Below, piece after piece: positions 46,715 to 55,782 of a DNA stretch of 64,000 bases (within the stretch, counting starts at the first letter, position 1; every line of letters starts with the position of its first letter). The notes below the pieces were generated by a model that saw only the letters and a program-made list of their open reading frames with translations, was not told the origin of the DNA and searched no databases. The DNA lies in NCBI GenBank assembly GCA_965222745.1, contig CBDCUW010000003.1:62001-126000 (forward strand), in the 5' to 3' direction. The translations under genes were made by a program, and so were the position numbers. The DNA comes from CBDCUW01 sp965222745 (GTDB lineage: Bacteria; Planctomycetota; Planctomycetia; Pirellulales; Pirellulaceae).

Positions 46715-48037
46715 CTACGCTGCGGCTCTTGTGACTTGATGGACCGGTTTTTGACGGACTCGCGTCAATGCTTGAACCGTTCTTTCTGTCGCTCCGCGCT
46801 GGGTAGCGATCACATCTCGTGCGGCTCGGCCCAATGCGTCGGCGGCCGGAATGTCGGTTAAGCAGCGCCGCACAAACGCTCTCAGCTCCTGCTCATCGGC
46901 AACTTGGACCGCTGCTGCTGCGGAGAGCAGGCGGTTGGCAATGTCGGCAAAATTCGAGATATCGGGGCCGAAGGAGACAGCGCTGCCGTAACCCGCCGGT
47001 TCCAGCATGTTCTGCCCGCCACGGTTGCCGAAGCTGCCGCCGACTGTCGCCATCTGCCCGACTCCCCACCAGTAGCGCAGTTCGCCAATGGTGTCGATCA
47101 AGATCACTGTTTCATCATTCCACTGACGATGGAAGAGCGAATCGTCGCGGGATCGTCGGTGAACCTTCAGGCCATTGCGGCGGACCAGTTCAGCGACCGC
47201 TTCAAATCGCTGGACATGACGCGGAACCAAGATCAGTCTCAGTTCGGGGTGATCCTGCCGCAGAGAGTTGTAGACGCCAAGCGCCATCGCCTCCTCGCCG
47301 GGGCCGCTGCTGCCCACGACCCAGACGCGGTGCCATGGATCGACACCCGCCCACTGGCATCGCGATTGAACTTCGACACCATCGCGTGACGCGGGAGCGT
47401 CATCGAATTTCAGCGAACCGGTGATTTGCAAACATTCCCGCGGTGTCCCGCAAGCTTCAAATCGACCGGCGGCCGCCTCGTCTTGACAGCCGACCCAACC
47501 AATTCGGGCGAACATTGCTCGCGTCAGAAACCGAAAACGGCAATACCGGTCAGCCGACTTTTGGCTCAACCTGGCATTGAACACAAGCACCTCCGCACCG
47601 CTGCGGTGAGCCTGGCGAATCAAGTTGGGCCAGAGTTCCAGTTCGGCCAACACCAGTTGTTCGGGAGCAAGATGGCGAAGCGTACGTCGCACCGCCCAGG
47701 TGAAATCAAGCGGACAGAAGAAGACGTGATCGGCGCCGAAATGCTTGACGGCCAGATCGTAACCGGTATCGGTCGACGTGCTGATGGCGACCACGCAGTC
47801 ACGGTTTTCGATTTGGAATCGGCGAACCAGGTTCTTCAGCAAGTTCACCTCGCCCACACTGACCGCGTGAATCCAAATGCAAGCCGAATCGCCGCGCAGT
47901 CGGGCAGCCTTTTCTTGAGACAGCCCCCAGAGCTTTTCACGAACGCCGCGCCGATAACGTCCGTGCCGGATCATCCGATACAAAATGAACGGCGACCCAG
48001 CAGCGAGCGCCAATAGGTAAAGCAGGTTTGCAAGCAT
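46715..48037 (-). CDS. waaA: 3-deoxy-D-manno-octulosonic acid (KDO) transferase
   Basis: 440 residues, a GT-B glycosyltransferase that adds KDO to lipid A precursor at the inner membrane. An N-terminal membrane anchor (LLYLLALAAGSPFILYRMI) precedes WIHAVSVGEVNLLKNLV, the conserved WaaA block with the catalytic Glu. VLAELELWPNLI, VFNARLSQKSADRY, VWVVGSSGPGEEAM and GGSFGNRGGQNMLEPAGYG complete the family signature. Its presence indicates an LPS-type outer membrane. Confidence 0.92.
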   Translation of the reverse strand: MLANLLYLLALAAGSPFILYRMIRHGRYRRGVREKLWGLSQEKAARLRGDSACIWIHAVSVGEVNLLKNLVRRFQIENRDCVVAISTSTDTGYDLAVKHFGADHVFFCPLDFTWAVRRTLRHLAPEQLVLAELELWPNLIRQAHRSGAEVLVFNARLSQKSADRYCRFRFLTRAMFARIGWVGCQDEAAAGRFEACGTPRECLQITGSLKFDDAPASRDGVEVQSRCQWAGVDPWHRVWVVGSSGPGEEAMALGVYNSLRQDHPELRLILVPRHVQRFEAVAELVRRNGLKVHRRSRDDSLFHRQWNDETVILIDTIGELRYWWGVGQMATVGGSFGNRGGQNMLEPAGYGSAVSFGPDISNFADIANRLLSAAAAVQVADEQELRAFVRRCLTDIPAADALGRAARDVIATQRGATERTVQALTRVRQKPVHQVTRAAA

Positions 48038-48095
48038 CGGAATCCTTTCCGTGTCAGTTCTTCCGAGAACTTCATGGCAGTGGCCGTCTGCCCGT

Positions 48096-48136
48096 TCGTA
48101 CTCGTACTCGTACTCGCCACAAAATGCTACGAGTAC
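48096..48136. repeat. CTCGTACTCG repeat, partial copy
   Basis: TTCGTACTCGTACTCGTACT, then GCTACGAGTAC in inverted sense, upstream of waaA. Related to 46558-46703. Confidence 0.5.
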
Positions 48137-48169
48137 GGTCAGGAATAAAAGGTATTCGGCCTGATCGTT

Positions 48170-48195
48170 GCCAGTTCGGAGAACCGGCCGACGGT
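48170..48195. repeat. Family-B repeat, partial copy
   Basis: CCAGTTCGGAGAACCGGCCG just beyond the secA stop matches the core of 44565-44643. Confidence 0.55.
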
Positions 48196-48197
48196 CA

Positions 48198-51100
48198 CTA
48201 ACGTTGTTTTCTCATGTGGCATGCCTTGTACTTTTTTCCGCTGCCGCAGGGGCAGGGATCGTTCCGTCCCACTCGCGGTTCGGTATTGCGAACCGTTTCG
48301 ACTCGCTGTTCTTCGCCGCGATTGCTACTCGCCTGCGCAGCTTGTTGTGCAGGCGTGTTGGCCTCTTGGGCCAATTGGCTTGCCGAGTGGGCGTCGTCGT
48401 GTCGCGTTTCTGCTTCGACCCAAGTGCTGCGAATGAATTCCTCGTTGAAAGATTCCATTCGGAAAATCAGGTCGGTCACCCGTTCACCAATCGATTCCCA
48501 CATCGCATCAAACAGCCGCATTCCTTCGCGTTTGTATTCGACCTTCGGATCCATCTGGGCATAGCCTTTCAGGCCGACACTGCTGCGCAGATGGTCCATC
48601 GTCAGCAGGTGATTCTTCCAAGCCTCGTCGACGATGCTGAGCAGAATCTGGCGTTCCATGCGGCGCATTTCGGGGTGGAACCGGTCATCCACCGCCCCGT
48701 CCAAGGCGAGCGAGAGTTCTTCGCGATTCATCCGCGAGAGGTCTTCTCGCGCAGTGTGGCAATCGAGTTCTCCCTCCAACCACTGGGCAAGTGTATCGAG
48801 TGAACCGTTGCCGCCGCTGGCAACCGCCGCGGTCGTATCGGGATCGGCGGAACCGAACACCTCGCCCAGTTTTTGCTCGGCGGTTTGATACTTCTGCTCC
48901 GCCGCGTCGCCCGTTTTGCGGCTGTATTGCACTAGCTGGCTTTTCAAGTCGTCCTTGTTCATGCGGACTTCGTCGGCATTCAGCTTCACGCCGAATCGCC
49001 GCTCGACCCACTCGATCAATCCCTCGCGATCGAGCGTCAACTGTGCTCCCTGTTTTTCGGTGAATCGGGAGATCCCGGCCAGCACCGGATACTCGGCCTC
49101 CTTCGACGTGTAGGCCTGTTCGGCCCGTTCCATCAGAGTTTCAGCGACCTGTCGACGATCTTCCACATCTCGGAATTCATCGGGAACGGTTTCGATGCCG
49201 AACTTGTGCCGCATCCAGGCACAAAGGGTGCGCAGTCCGTAATCGGAATCCAGCAGCGGAGCACCTTCACTCAGGTCGACCGCCGCGATTCGCTGGTGAG
49301 ATTTCTTGATCAGTTCCTCGATCATCTCGCCCCGTTCCATTCGTTGCAGCTGATGATCCTGGTAGTTGGCGCCTTGGCGAGTGTTTGCCCAATTGGCCAG
49401 TGCTTTCCAATTCCACTCGTCCTCCATTTCCTCGGGCAGGTTTTCTTCGACCACCTCGGCGACGGTGACTTCCGACTGGCGTTCGGCCTGATCCTTGGCG
49501 TAGGAGACGGCCATGTCGAAATCCATGTTTTGGAAATCGCGCGGTTCCAGCTGGCAATCAAGCTGTCCGCCGGCATAGGCCGCGAACGTTTCCACGCTGT
49601 AGTTGGAATCCAAAAACGTTTCGACAAACTTATCGATCTGGCCACGAATCAGATCGAGCACCATTTTGCGAGAGCTGTGGCCGTCCAACAGGTTTTGGCG
49701 GTACCGGTAAACACGTTTCCTCTGCTCGTCCATGACCTCGTCATAGTCCAGCAGGCTCTTGCGAATTTCGTAGTTGCGTTCTTCGACTTTCTTTTGCGCC
49801 GCGGCGATCCGCCGGGTGACCAAGGCCGATTCGATTGCTTCTCCCTCCTTCATTCCCAATCGTTCCATCATGCTCTTGACAAAGTCGCCCGCAAAAATCC
49901 TCATCAAGTCATCTTCGAGCGACAGAAAAAAGCGGCTGGCACCGGGATCTCCCTGGCGTCCGCAACGACCGCGAAGCTGGAGGTCGATTCGGCGTGACTC
50001 GTGACGCTCGGTTCCGATCACGTACAGTCCGCCGACTTCTCGAACCACTTCCCCCTCCTCGCTCATCTTTTCTCGCTGATCGATTTCTTCGACCAACGCG
50101 TTCCACTGCTGGTCGGGAACTTCCAAACGCGTGGGATATTCATGTTGCAGCTGTGCCCAAGCCATCGTTTCGGGATTGCCGCCCAAAATGATGTCGGTAC
50201 CGCGGCCCGCCATGTTGGTAGCGATGGTGACGGCACCCAGCCGACCGGCCTGGGCAACAATGTCCGCCTCCCGGCCATGCTGTTTCGCGTTCAGCACATC
50301 ATGCTTGATGCCGCGTCGTTCCAACAGCGCCGACAGCCGTTCGCTCTTTTCGATGCTGACCGTTCCGACCAGCACGGGGCGACCCATCCGTTCGATCGAT
50401 TCGATTTTCGACTTGGGAACCGTTTCGGGAATTCGCTGTTCCTTCAGCACGATGCTGACCTGATCTTGCTGTTCGCTTTCGATCTTTCCCCACAGCTCGC
50501 TGCCGTCCTTCAAAACCAGAACGTCCCACTTGCTAGTTCGTTCGACCTCGTCGGCCAGTGCTCTGTATTTGTCTTTTTCAGTCAAGTAGATCAGGTCGGG
50601 GTGTTCGATTCGTTGCAGTTCGCGATTGGTGGGGATGGCAACCACGTCCAGACCGTAAATCTTCATGAACTCGGTCGCTTCGGTCATCGCCGTCCCGGTC
50701 ATCCCGGAAAGTTTTTTGTACATCTTGAAGATGTTTTGCAGCGACGCGGTAGCAAAAGTTTGCGTTTCCGGTTTGATCGTCACCCCTTCCTTGGCCTCGA
50801 CCGCCTGGTGCAACCCGTCGCTCCATTGCCGGCCTTCCATCAATCGTCCGGTGAACTCGTCCACGATGATGATTTGACGATCCTTGACGACGTAATTGAC
50901 GTCGCGTTTGTACAGGTAGTGCGCTTTGAGCGCATTGTCGATCAGGTGCGGCCATTCCATGTTTCCGGCGGTGTAGAAACTTTCCACGCCGGCCAGTTTT
51001 TCGGCTTCCCTGACGCCTTCGTCAGTGAGTGCGACGTTGTGCTGCTTTTCGTCGACGGTGAAATGGAGTTCTTTGACAAGCTGTTTGGCGACCCGGTTGG

Positions 51101-51902
51101 CGTCTCCATAGCGTCCGATATCCAAATCGGCCGGTCCACTGATGATCAACGGCGTACGCGCCTCATCGATCAAGATGTTGTCGACTTCGTCGATGATCGC
51201 GTAGTTCAGCGGCCCCTGGCACTGCTGGGCTTCGGACGGAAACCGATCGTCCCCCTTGCAGGCAGGACGCATGTTGTCTCGCAAATAATCGAAACCGAAT
51301 TCGTTGTTGGTACCGTAGGTGATATCGCAGGCGTATGCCGCTTGCTTTTCTGCCGTGCTCATCCCCGATTGGATGGCATTGATGGTCAGCCCCAGGTTCA
51401 TGTAGATCGGCGCCATCCATTCCATGTCGCGGCGGGCCAGGTAATCGTTGACCGTCACCACGTGAACCCCTTTGCCCTCCAATGCATTCAAGTAGGCGGG
51501 CAAAGTCGCAACCAACGTCTTCCCTTCCCCCGTGACCATCTCGGCGATGCCGCCAAAGTGCAGCACCATGCCGCCAATCAACTGCACGTCGTAGTGGCGC
51601 ATGCTCAAGTGACGTTTGCCGCTTTCGCGACAAACAGCAAAGGCATCATTGAGAATGTCATCGAGCGTTTCGCCGTCACGAAGCCGCTTGCGCAGCAACG
51701 TCGTCTGTTGACGAAGCTCCTCGTCGTCCATCGCCTGATACTTCGGTTCCAAGGCGGTGATCGTCTCAGCCCGTTCTTGGTACCTGGCGACTTGACGGGC
51801 GTTGGCTGAACCAAAGACCGCCGTGATAGCGCGCTCAATCGATCCGAAAATGCCGCCAAAGATGACGCCACAAAGGTCAAAGAGTTGTTCAAAAAATGAC
51901 AT
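48198..51902 (-). CDS. secA: Preprotein translocase ATPase SecA
   Basis: 1234 residues, longer than the 901 of E. coli because of insertions in the cross-linking and C-terminal regions. Walker A is MVTGEGKT (122-129); VNDYLARRDMEWM, NEFGFDYLRDNM, DEVDNILIDEARTPLIISG and TNMAGRGTDIILGG are canonical DEAD-motor blocks; GRCGRQGDPGASRFFLSLED is motif VI. The C-terminus ends with the SEC-C zinc motif (RNDPCPCGSGKKYKACH), which binds SecB or ribosomes. An insertion near residue 440 (VLKDGSELWGKIESEQQDQV) sits in the motor. It drives Sec export of the many signal-peptide proteins here. Confidence 0.96.
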   Translation of the reverse strand: MSFFEQLFDLCGVIFGGIFGSIERAITAVFGSANARQVARYQERAETITALEPKYQAMDDEELRQQTTLLRKRLRDGETLDDILNDAFAVCRESGKRHLSMRHYDVQLIGGMVLHFGGIAEMVTGEGKTLVATLPAYLNALEGKGVHVVTVNDYLARRDMEWMAPIYMNLGLTINAIQSGMSTAEKQAAYACDITYGTNNEFGFDYLRDNMRPACKGDDRFPSEAQQCQGPLNYAIIDEVDNILIDEARTPLIISGPADLDIGRYGDANRVAKQLVKELHFTVDEKQHNVALTDEGVREAEKLAGVESFYTAGNMEWPHLIDNALKAHYLYKRDVNYVVKDRQIIIVDEFTGRLMEGRQWSDGLHQAVEAKEGVTIKPETQTFATASLQNIFKMYKKLSGMTGTAMTEATEFMKIYGLDVVAIPTNRELQRIEHPDLIYLTEKDKYRALADEVERTSKWDVLVLKDGSELWGKIESEQQDQVSIVLKEQRIPETVPKSKIESIERMGRPVLVGTVSIEKSERLSALLERRGIKHDVLNAKQHGREADIVAQAGRLGAVTIATNMAGRGTDIILGGNPETMAWAQLQHEYPTRLEVPDQQWNALVEEIDQREKMSEEGEVVREVGGLYVIGTERHESRRIDLQLRGRCGRQGDPGASRFFLSLEDDLMRIFAGDFVKSMMERLGMKEGEAIESALVTRRIAAAQKKVEERNYEIRKSLLDYDEVMDEQRKRVYRYRQNLLDGHSSRKMVLDLIRGQIDKFVETFLDSNYSVETFAAYAGGQLDCQLEPRDFQNMDFDMAVSYAKDQAERQSEVTVAEVVEENLPEEMEDEWNWKALANWANTRQGANYQDHQLQRMERGEMIEELIKKSHQRIAAVDLSEGAPLLDSDYGLRTLCAWMRHKFGIETVPDEFRDVEDRRQVAETLMERAEQAYTSKEAEYPVLAGISRFTEKQGAQLTLDREGLIEWVERRFGVKLNADEVRMNKDDLKSQLVQYSRKTGDAAEQKYQTAEQKLGEVFGSADPDTTAAVASGGNGSLDTLAQWLEGELDCHTAREDLSRMNREELSLALDGAVDDRFHPEMRRMERQILLSIVDEAWKNHLLTMDHLRSSVGLKGYAQMDPKVEYKREGMRLFDAMWESIGERVTDLIFRMESFNEEFIRSTWVEAETRHDDAHSASQLAQEANTPAQQAAQASSNRGEEQRVETVRNTEPRVGRNDPCPCGSGKKYKACHMRKQR

Positions 51903-52693
51903 GGTTTTCTGTCAAAGCCTGCATAGGATGTCGGAGCACACGATCACGGTGTGATTTCCGCAACTCCGAACTACAAATTTTAGCGTTGACGCAATGGGTG
52001 GATACTCGATTCGGCCACTTCGGCTCGAAGTGATTGTTGGTTGTGATCGGTCTGTCGATTCGCGATTTTCTCTGGGGACGACGAATCGTTGTCCTCCCGA
52101 CCGCAGAGGGTTCGCCGACACCACTCGACTTGCCACAGCCAGAGAAACTCGCCGGGGACGAGGTCATTGCTTTTGACAAACAACGGTGCAATGCCATCCT
52201 GTGCTGTGCAGAAGTTAGTCAGGTGAAAGCAAATCGATGACGCTCCCATTGCGTCGGGTGGTTATTCGCAAGACCGACGCAATCCTTTCCTTCGAATTGG
52301 ACGTTTCCCGCGCAGAGGACCTAAACCGTTCCTGTAGCTAAAGTTACGTGTTTAGGGAAAATGGGTCAACTGCGATTGATTTTGCTTCGATTCTGGCTGC
52401 TGCGACGGCTTTGGCCAGGTCTGGTCCTGCGACGTAAAGTCTTCCCCCGCAATGGGTTGTCGGCGATTTCTCCGAAATCGCGTCGAGTAGGCGGTTGGAA
52501 GAACAGCCTGTCGGCGATTTTTCCAAAATCGCATCGCGCAGCCCGTTCGGAGAACTGGCCGACGATCTAAAAAGAAAACGTTCGACGCAGCTTCGTTTCC
52601 GTCCTACGATGGACGTCGGTCCCACTCGATGCAGATTTCCATCGATCCTGAGCCGGTGATGCGGCTCTGACGCTCTTCCCTCGGACTGCCCTC
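51903..52693. other. Long intergenic region upstream of secA
   Basis: About 790 bases between the divergent secA and CHAT-like genes. The only element seen is the family-B repeat at 52458-52565. Open frames on both strands overlap one another and have no protein-like composition, and I found no RNA gene. A secM-like leader cannot be excluded. Confidence 0.45.
52458..52565. repeat. Family-B repeat, tandem copy
   Basis: TGTCGGCGATTTCTCCGAAA and TGTCGGCGATTTTTCCAAAA occur about 50 bases apart, followed by CGTTCGGAGAACTGGCCGAC. It is a doubled version of the unit at 44565. Confidence 0.7.
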
Positions 52694-55666
52694 ATGAACC
52701 GATTCTCTTGTTTTTCTGCAAATTCGGCCTCGTTTCGGCATCAACTCGGTTGGATAGGGATCGCTTTGCTCGCCTGCCTCTTTTCACCTGCAGCCCCGCA
52801 TGCGGCGGCCCAGGGAGGGAATCTTGGCGGTTTTGGGACGCTGGGCGGGGTGGAACCGACCGGCAGGTACCCGTCGGAGCAATACTACCTGGCGCTGGAG
52901 GTTTATCGGAGCGGAAATCTGGAACAGGCGATCGATCTGTTCGAACGGGTGCCAACGCGTCGCGATCCCAACGGCCGATGGATCGATTCCATTCCGGTGT
53001 TGGCGATGCGAGCGGAGTGTTATTGGCACCTGGGACATCTGACCGCCATGCGCGAGACGTTGGATCAAGTCTTCCAAATCGCGATTCGCAACCGCGGCTG
53101 GCTCAGCCGGATCGATTGGAACAACGCGATTCGTCAAGGAACGGTTGCGGCGCCGCGGTCGGGTCTGTGGCCGGAAGCACAAGCGGTGAGACGATTGCCG
53201 GTTTCCAACGAAATCATGTATTCGTCTGGCCGACTGTTGAACGAGGCCGCGCTTTTGCAAGGCGGTGCGATTGAAGAGGCCAACATTCGAACGATGGATG
53301 TGGTGGAAATCATGCGAGGCCTGGCGATCGCGTCGTATCGAAAACGCATTTTGATGGGCCCCTTGGCGGAACAAGATCCGATCGCAAGCCGGTTGCTGGA
53401 TGCGACGAAGTATCCGGCGGGAGTGGGGTTGCCGATCGCGCGGTCGCTGGTCGGATCGCTGCGCGCCGCGGAACGCTTTTCTTATCACGACGACCAGCAG
53501 GCAATTGCCAACGCATCGCAATCGGCGATGCTCAATGGTTCGGTCCATCCGCTGTCTCCGATTGCGATGTTGACGCACGCTTCGGCGCTGGCCGGATCGG
53601 AGCAGCCTGCCGGAGCGATCCCGGTTGCCTTGACAGTGGTCAACAGCGCCGCCGCGCTGCGACAACCCGAACTCATTGGCGAAGCGATGCAGTTGGCGGC
53701 CGGTTGCGCGTCGACGCCTCAGCAAGCCGAAACGGTGCGAAAGGCGGCGACCACGGCGGCCACGGTGATGCATCGCAAATCGCGGCTGGCATCGCTTCAT
53801 TGCATGGTCGCGGCGGCGGACGCGGCGATATCGGCCAACAATCTTGACGCCGCCGCGACGGCGCTTTCCCAGGCACAGACACTTTCGGCTCGGCGAGACG
53901 TCATCCAACCTCGCATGGACGCCTACGGTGCGTACGTCACCGCGCGACTGGCGGCGGCTCGCGGCCAATCGGTCGGCATCGGTTCGGCCACCGAAGTGGA
54001 CAAGTCGCTGGGCCTGATGAACAAGTTTGCGCTCAACCGCCGCATTCGAAACCGCGAGCTGATTTCGATGCCGCGGATCTACCAATTGAATTTGGTGCGA
54101 CAGGCGACCGGCAAGACGCTGGGCGGAAAGTCTAGCGACAAGTTGTTGAAGGCTTACAGCAACGATCCTCCCGACGACGTTTGGCGGCGTGACGCTGTGG
54201 ACGCCCTGGCTTCGCTGATGGTCGATCGAATCGGCACCAACATTGCTCGCGTCCATCTCGCCGCGGCCCAAAGCTACGGCGAGGAGGTGCTTGTCAAGGC
54301 GGACGAGTTGTTTGCCGCCAGGTTTCTGCAGCGTTTGCCACTGGGCGGCCGGATCGCTCAGATTCGCCACATCGCGCGTTCGGACGAAAATCTGCTCAGC
54401 AAGGAAGCAATCGCGTTCCGACAAAAAGCGGGACAACCGATGAAGGAACTGCGTCAGGCCGCGCTGGCGGTGGCGCAGCCCAACGCGATCACGGCGCAGA
54501 AACTGGAAGCGGCGGCCTGTGCCATAGCGCTCAGCCGGATTCACGTTCCGCGCACCATGACGCCGCCATTGGAGGAGAAATTGCCCGTCGCCAAGTTGCC
54601 GCCGCGAACCGGTTTGCTGACCTTCGTCGATGCCGGCAACAAGACCTACGCCACACTTTCGGCCGACGGAAAAACGGTGATGTGGACGATCGCCGGCGCG
54701 GCAAGGTTATCGGGAGAAGTCGGTCGTGTGCTGAGAGGAATCGGTGTTGGCAAACCTCGTGGGCAGCGAATGCCCGAAGACGATTCGTGGCGAAAAGAGG
54801 CGGTCGCTCTTCGGCGTCATCTGTTGCCCGACGACGCGACGATCACCGCGGATCGGTTTGATGAGTTGATCGTTGTTCCCGACGGGCCGCTTTGGTATTT
54901 GCCCTTCGAGATGCTGCCGATCGGCGGCGAGGACTCGCCGTTGATTGCCGATTCGATTCGCGTCCGCTATGCCGCGACTCCCGGTTTGGCGATTCACCCC
55001 GTCGCACCGCCGCCAATCAACCGCACAATCGGTTTGGTCAGCGATCTGTTTTTCGCACCGCGCGATCCGGAGTTGAATGAATCGATTGCCCAGTCGGTCG
55101 TCGATGGAGTGGACGATCCGGTTCGGATTCCTGAAATGGTCGACACGCCCACGGGGTTGTTGGGCAACTCCGTCGGTCACTTGGTCGTCGCTGCGGCGAG
55201 ATCCCCCAACATGAAAGCGCCGCTGACGACGATGATTGCTTCGCATGACCAAGCGAATCCCGCCGGCACAATCGCCGGGTGGATGCGGTTTCCCGCGGAG
55301 ATTCCGCGATCGGCGGTGTTGGCCGGATTTCGCACTCCCGTCGATGTTGGGCAGATGGGCAAGGGCGAGGAAGTTTTCTTGACTCTCTGCGCTTTGAATG
55401 CGGCCGGAGTTCGCAATGTGCTGCTGAGCCGCTGGGCTGTTGGCGGCGAATCGACGGCAATCGCGATGCGCGAACTCGTTCAAGAGTTACCGTTTACGGG
55501 GATGGTTGCCTCATGGCAGCGAGCAAAGATGGTGCTGCGCCGCAGCGAGCTTGATCCGATGGCGGAACCGCTACTGACCAAGGCGGATCACCAGTACGTT
55601 GGATTGACCGGCAACGAACCGTTGTTCTGGGCCGGCTACATGGTCACCGCACCGCTTCAGCCGTAG
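52694..55666 (+). CDS. Secreted CHAT-like protein with helical repeats
   Basis: 990 residues with signal peptide (LGWIGIALLACLFSPAAPHAAA). The middle is alpha-helical, TPR-like (YYLALEVYRSGNLEQAIDLF at about 57-76). The C-terminal 300 residues resemble the caspase-like CHAT domain: FDELIVVPDGPLWYLPFEML, then IRVRYAATPGLAIHP, and FLTLCALNAAGVRNVLLSRW with a cysteine at the CHAT nucleophile position. A clear H-[AG]-T-H-G motif for the catalytic histidine is not seen, so activity is doubtful. Export of a CHAT-like protein is unusual among better known cytoplasmic examples but common in planctomycetes. Confidence 0.7.
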   Translation: MNRFSCFSANSASFRHQLGWIGIALLACLFSPAAPHAAAQGGNLGGFGTLGGVEPTGRYPSEQYYLALEVYRSGNLEQAIDLFERVPTRRDPNGRWIDSIPVLAMRAECYWHLGHLTAMRETLDQVFQIAIRNRGWLSRIDWNNAIRQGTVAAPRSGLWPEAQAVRRLPVSNEIMYSSGRLLNEAALLQGGAIEEANIRTMDVVEIMRGLAIASYRKRILMGPLAEQDPIASRLLDATKYPAGVGLPIARSLVGSLRAAERFSYHDDQQAIANASQSAMLNGSVHPLSPIAMLTHASALAGSEQPAGAIPVALTVVNSAAALRQPELIGEAMQLAAGCASTPQQAETVRKAATTAATVMHRKSRLASLHCMVAAADAAISANNLDAAATALSQAQTLSARRDVIQPRMDAYGAYVTARLAAARGQSVGIGSATEVDKSLGLMNKFALNRRIRNRELISMPRIYQLNLVRQATGKTLGGKSSDKLLKAYSNDPPDDVWRRDAVDALASLMVDRIGTNIARVHLAAAQSYGEEVLVKADELFAARFLQRLPLGGRIAQIRHIARSDENLLSKEAIAFRQKAGQPMKELRQAALAVAQPNAITAQKLEAAACAIALSRIHVPRTMTPPLEEKLPVAKLPPRTGLLTFVDAGNKTYATLSADGKTVMWTIAGAARLSGEVGRVLRGIGVGKPRGQRMPEDDSWRKEAVALRRHLLPDDATITADRFDELIVVPDGPLWYLPFEMLPIGGEDSPLIADSIRVRYAATPGLAIHPVAPPPINRTIGLVSDLFFAPRDPELNESIAQSVVDGVDDPVRIPEMVDTPTGLLGNSVGHLVVAAARSPNMKAPLTTMIASHDQANPAGTIAGWMRFPAEIPRSAVLAGFRTPVDVGQMGKGEEVFLTLCALNAAGVRNVLLSRWAVGGESTAIAMRELVQELPFTGMVASWQRAKMVLRRSELDPMAEPLLTKADHQYVGLTGNEPLFWAGYMVTAPLQP

Positions 55667-55728
55667 TAGGCCGGCTTGTCCCAAGTCGGCGATCCTGTAC
55701 TCGCCGACTTGGGGACAAGTCGGCCTAC
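55666..55728. repeat. Family-A inverted repeat pair
   Basis: GTAGGCCGGCTTGTCCCAAG faces GGGGACAAGTCGGCCTAC between convergent genes. The outer flank AATGAACTGCCG also resembles that of the copy at 59288, so the mobile unit may extend beyond the palindrome. Confidence 0.8.
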
Positions 55729-55782
55729 AATGAACTGCCGCCAGCGGCAAAATGCTTGCCAGCCACAATTTGAAGACACGCT

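Noticed and set aside
50001..51809. 602-residue open frame antisense to secA
   Set aside because: It lies wholly inside a certain secA gene on the other strand and resembles nothing.
51980..52249. Small open frames upstream of secA as a secM-like regulator
   Set aside because: Overlapping frames on both strands with no signal peptide or arrest motif that I can see.
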